A stretch of DNA of 39,058 nucleotides from NCBI GenBank assembly GCA_009377505.1, contig WHTX01000007.1:1-39058 (forward strand), read 5' to 3'. Made by a program: the position numbers and the translations under genes. The number at the start of each line of letters is the position of its first letter. Positions within the stretch are counted from its first letter, which is position 1. The stretch comes from Acidimicrobiia bacterium (GTDB lineage: Bacteria > Actinomycetota > Acidimicrobiia > Acidimicrobiales > CAIXPF01). This document shows, piece after piece, positions 36,795 to 39,058 of this stretch. Below the pieces are notes generated by a model that had not been told where the DNA came from, did no database searches, and saw only the letters and a list, made by a program, of their open reading frames with translations.

Positions 36795-36959
36795 AGTGTC
36801 CTGGAAGGTTGGTCCGTTGAGGAATTCGGCGAGGGCTGGGCGTCGCTTCGCAAGGACGAGGACGCAGGCAGGGTGGGGTGTCCCCTGGCGAGGACGAGGA
36901 CGCCGCGAGCGGCGTTCAGACCTGGCGAATTACCGACATGATCAGCCTTCCAGGACACT
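36795..36959. mobile_element. MITE-like 165-bp element with 14-bp perfect terminal inverted repeats
   Basis: AGTGTCCTGGAAGG (36795-36808) and CCTTCCAGGACACT (36946-36959), with weaker inverted similarity further in, and near-identical internal repeats gcaaggacgaggacgc / gcgaggacgaggacgc. Confidence 0.5.
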
Positions 36960-37069
36960 AGCTAGGGGACGGCCCCCGGCGAGCCCGGCCACGCCTGGCG
37001 GCACCACCTGACCAGCGCGGCCGCCCCGCCATTTCGTCACGGGAGCAACGGCCATGGACAGCGTGAGGC

Positions 37070-37093
37070 CCCGTGCCTCGTGCGAGGCACGGG
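37070..37093. terminator. Perfect 11-bp hairpin CCCGTGCCTCG-TG-CGAGGCACGGG
   Basis: Seen directly; lies 73 nt downstream of the minus-strand PPOX stop. No T-tract. Confidence 0.5.
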
Positions 37094-37165
37094 ACCGTCG
37101 AGGCAGAGACACCACTCAACGTGCGACGCTGTAGTCCCAGGCAGGCCATTAGCTCGGGAGCAGAC

Positions 37166-37564
37166 CTAGGCCCGGCCGAGCGCGGTGTCCACGCTGATCT
37201 CGATGGTGGCCCGGTCGGGGCGCTCCTTGGGCTGGCGGTAGCGGGCCGCGTACCGGCGGATGCCCTCGGCGTTGCGGGCCGGGTCGGTCGTCACGGTGGC
37301 CGTCCCCTCCAGGGTCAGCCAGCGCCCGCCGTCGACCTGGCACACCACGGCACGGCTGCCCGGGCACGTCAGGACGTTGCGCACCTTCCTCGAAGCGGTG
37401 AAGGTGATGACCCGGACGAGGCCCGAGGCGGCGTCGAAGCTGAAGCCGACCGGGGCGACGTGAGGCGACCCGTCCGGCCGCAAGGTCGTCAGCGTTGCCA
37501 GGTGCCGATCGGCGAGGAAGGCGAGCACCTCGGGCGGGAGGTCGGCGGGGTCGAAGCGGGCCAT
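37166..37564 (-). CDS. PPOX-class F420-dependent (pyridoxamine 5'-phosphate oxidase-fold) protein
   Basis: FLADRHLATLTTLRPDGSPHVAPVGFSFDAASGLVRVITFTASRKVRNVLTCPGSRAVVCQVDGGRWLTLEGTATV. Confidence 0.9.
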   Translation of the reverse strand: MARFDPADLPPEVLAFLADRHLATLTTLRPDGSPHVAPVGFSFDAASGLVRVITFTASRKVRNVLTCPGSRAVVCQVDGGRWLTLEGTATVTTDPARNAEGIRRYAARYRQPKERPDRATIEISVDTALGRA

Positions 37565-37589
37565 GGCCCGTTGCTAGCAGCCGCGCCAG

Positions 37590-39058
37590 CTACTCGGCGG
37601 CGAGGGCGTCGACCACGTCGACCCGTGCCGCCCGGCGCGCCGGCAACGCCGCCGCCGCCACCCCGGCCAGCCCGGTGGCCAGGACCACGCCGGCGAGCTG
37701 CAGCAGGGGCACCTCGAGCTGCCGGTAGCCGCCCTGGCCCACGGCTCCCAGGGTGGCCCAGGCCAAGCCCACCCCCACCACCACGCCGGCCACGGACCCG
37801 ACCAGCGACACGGCCACCGCCTCCCAGCGCACCAGCGCCCGCACCTGGCGCCCGCTCGCCCCCACCGCTCGCAGCAGGGCCAGCTCGCGCCGCCGCTCGA
37901 CGGTGCCGAGGGCGAGCGTGTTGGCCACGCCGACGATGGCGATGGCGATGGCGATGGCCAGGGCCACGAGGGCCAGCGCGAGCTCGAGCGCCCGGTCGAC
38001 CCGCGCCTCCTGCTCCGCCTGGTACTCGCCGGGGTCGAGCAGGCGAGCTGAGGGGTAGCGGGCGACCACGTCGGTCAGCTCGGTCCGCAACCGCGAGCGG
38101 TCGGCACCGGCGTCGAGGCCCACGAACACCTGGGCGTCGGCCGGGTCGGCCTGGCGTCGGGCGAGGGCCTCCACGCCGAGGAGCAGGTCGCCGGTCAGGT
38201 CGGCGTTGCGGTACAGGGCGACGACGTGGAAGCGCTCGGGGCCCGTGGTCGGGAAGGCGACGGTCACCGGGTCGCCCAGCTCCCAGCCCTCCTCGCTCGC
38301 CCGCTCGACGTTCACGGCGAGGCCGTCGCCCCCGAGGTCGGCCACCGAGCCGCTGGCCAGGCCGACGTCGAAGATCGGGGCCAGGGAGGCGGCGTCCACG
38401 GCCGGCACCGCCTGCGCACGGCCTGCCACCTCGACCTGGGCGACGCGGACCCCGGAGGCCACGGCCACCCCGGGCACGGCGCCGAGGTCGCGGGCCAGCT
38501 CGGGGGGCAGGCCCCCCGCGCCCCCGCCGAGGGAGCCCGCGGGGCCGTCGACGACGACGAAGTCTCCCCGGAAGGTGCCCGAGACGGCGTTCGACACGCC
38601 GTTGCGCACCGACGCCGCCATGACCAGCAGGGTGCTGGCCACGCCGACGCCGACGACGAGACTGCCCGCCGTCGCCGCCACCCGCCGCGGTTCTCGGCCC
38701 AGCCCGCGGCGGGCCAGAGCCGCGGCCGGCCCCCGCCCCGACCTGCCCCCGACCACGAGCCCCGCGGCCGCCACGGCGGCCACGACGGCGAACCCCAGCC
38801 CCTCGGCGAACCGGTCGGCCAGAGAGGCCAGCCCGATCCCCGCCGCCACCGCGGCCATGGCCACGCCCAGGGCCACCAGCGCCACCCCGGTGGACGGGTG
38901 GCCGGCGAGGCGCAGGGCCGGCGCCACCAGGGCCGGTCCGGCGAGGCCGATGCCGACCACCCCCAGGGCCCCGCCCACGACCAGCGCCGCCGCCCCGCCC
39001 TGCGCGGCTCCCGTGCCCGCCAGCACGGCGCCCGCGGCGACGAGCCCGACGAGACCGG
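37590..39058 (-). CDS. FtsX/MacB-type ABC transporter permease (5' end beyond window)
   Basis: IVGVANTLALGTVERRRELALLRAVGASGRQVRALVRWEAVAVSLVGSVAGVVVGVGLAW...ALPARRAARVDVVDALAAE; FtsX domain C-terminus. Confidence 0.9.
   Translation of the reverse strand, partial: GLVGLVAAGAVLAGTGAAQGGAAALVVGGALGVVGIGLAGPALVAPALRLAGHPSTGVALVALGVAMAAVAAGIGLASLADRFAEGLGFAVVAAVAAAGLVVGGRSGRGPAAALARRGLGREPRRVAATAGSLVVGVGVASTLLVMAASVRNGVSNAVSGTFRGDFVVVDGPAGSLGGGAGGLPPELARDLGAVPGVAVASGVRVAQVEVAGRAQAVPAVDAASLAPIFDVGLASGSVADLGGDGLAVNVERASEEGWELGDPVTVAFPTTGPERFHVVALYRNADLTGDLLLGVEALARRQADPADAQVFVGLDAGADRSRLRTELTDVVARYPSARLLDPGEYQAEQEARVDRALELALALVALAIAIAIAIVGVANTLALGTVERRRELALLRAVGASGRQVRALVRWEAVAVSLVGSVAGVVVGVGLAWATLGAVGQGGYRQLEVPLLQLAGVVLATGLAGVAAAALPARRAARVDVVDALAAE

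Noticed and set aside
1-39058. CRISPR arrays, tRNA and rRNA genes
   Set aside because: The only short repeats found are contiguous tandem repeats of 15-23 bp without spacers; no tRNA or rRNA sequence was recognised by eye. A tRNAscan run would be needed to exclude tRNAs.

Overview
High-GC window, by gene content most like an actinobacterium (possibly Acidimicrobiia; inferred from the F420-type enzymes and a mycothiol-dependent dehydrogenase). Most of it is a chromosomal metabolic region: patatin-like hydrolase, cupredoxin lipoprotein, Lhr helicase, class C beta-lactamase-like hydrolase, MFS transporter, class II Fic protein, two LLM oxidoreductases, a LigB/LigA ring-cleavage operon with cyclase and acetamidase/formamidase genes, nitroreductase, polysaccharide deacetylase, sortase-anchored protein, PLP dehydratase, aldo/keto reductase, SARP-type regulator, S-(hydroxymethyl)mycothiol dehydrogenase, DedA-like protein, single-chain biotin-dependent acyl-CoA carboxylase, F420/PPOX protein and an FtsX-type ABC permease. 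The best signals are: (1) a UGSC-type selenoprotein gene at 31337-31909, which any standard caller will truncate at an in-frame TGA (31622-31624); a hand-folded stem-loop follows the TGA directly, and a conserved-looking partner gene overlaps the 3' end; (2) a 5'-truncated RHS polymorphic-toxin locus at about 11.6-15.06 kb, with one complete HExxH-bearing C-terminal tip, a candidate immunity gene, two displaced RHS tips and small downstream candidate immunity genes; (3) three direct repeats at exact 11-bp spacing in front of the SARP gene, divergent from a small secreted Cys-repeat protein; (4) at least four places where conserved coding sequence is split between frames by a small indel (lhr, RHS, LPXTG-like protein, carboxylase), suggesting assembly indels; (5) a 165-bp MITE-like inverted-repeat element near 36.8-36.96 kb. 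All calls are from reading the sequence and translations; no database search was run.
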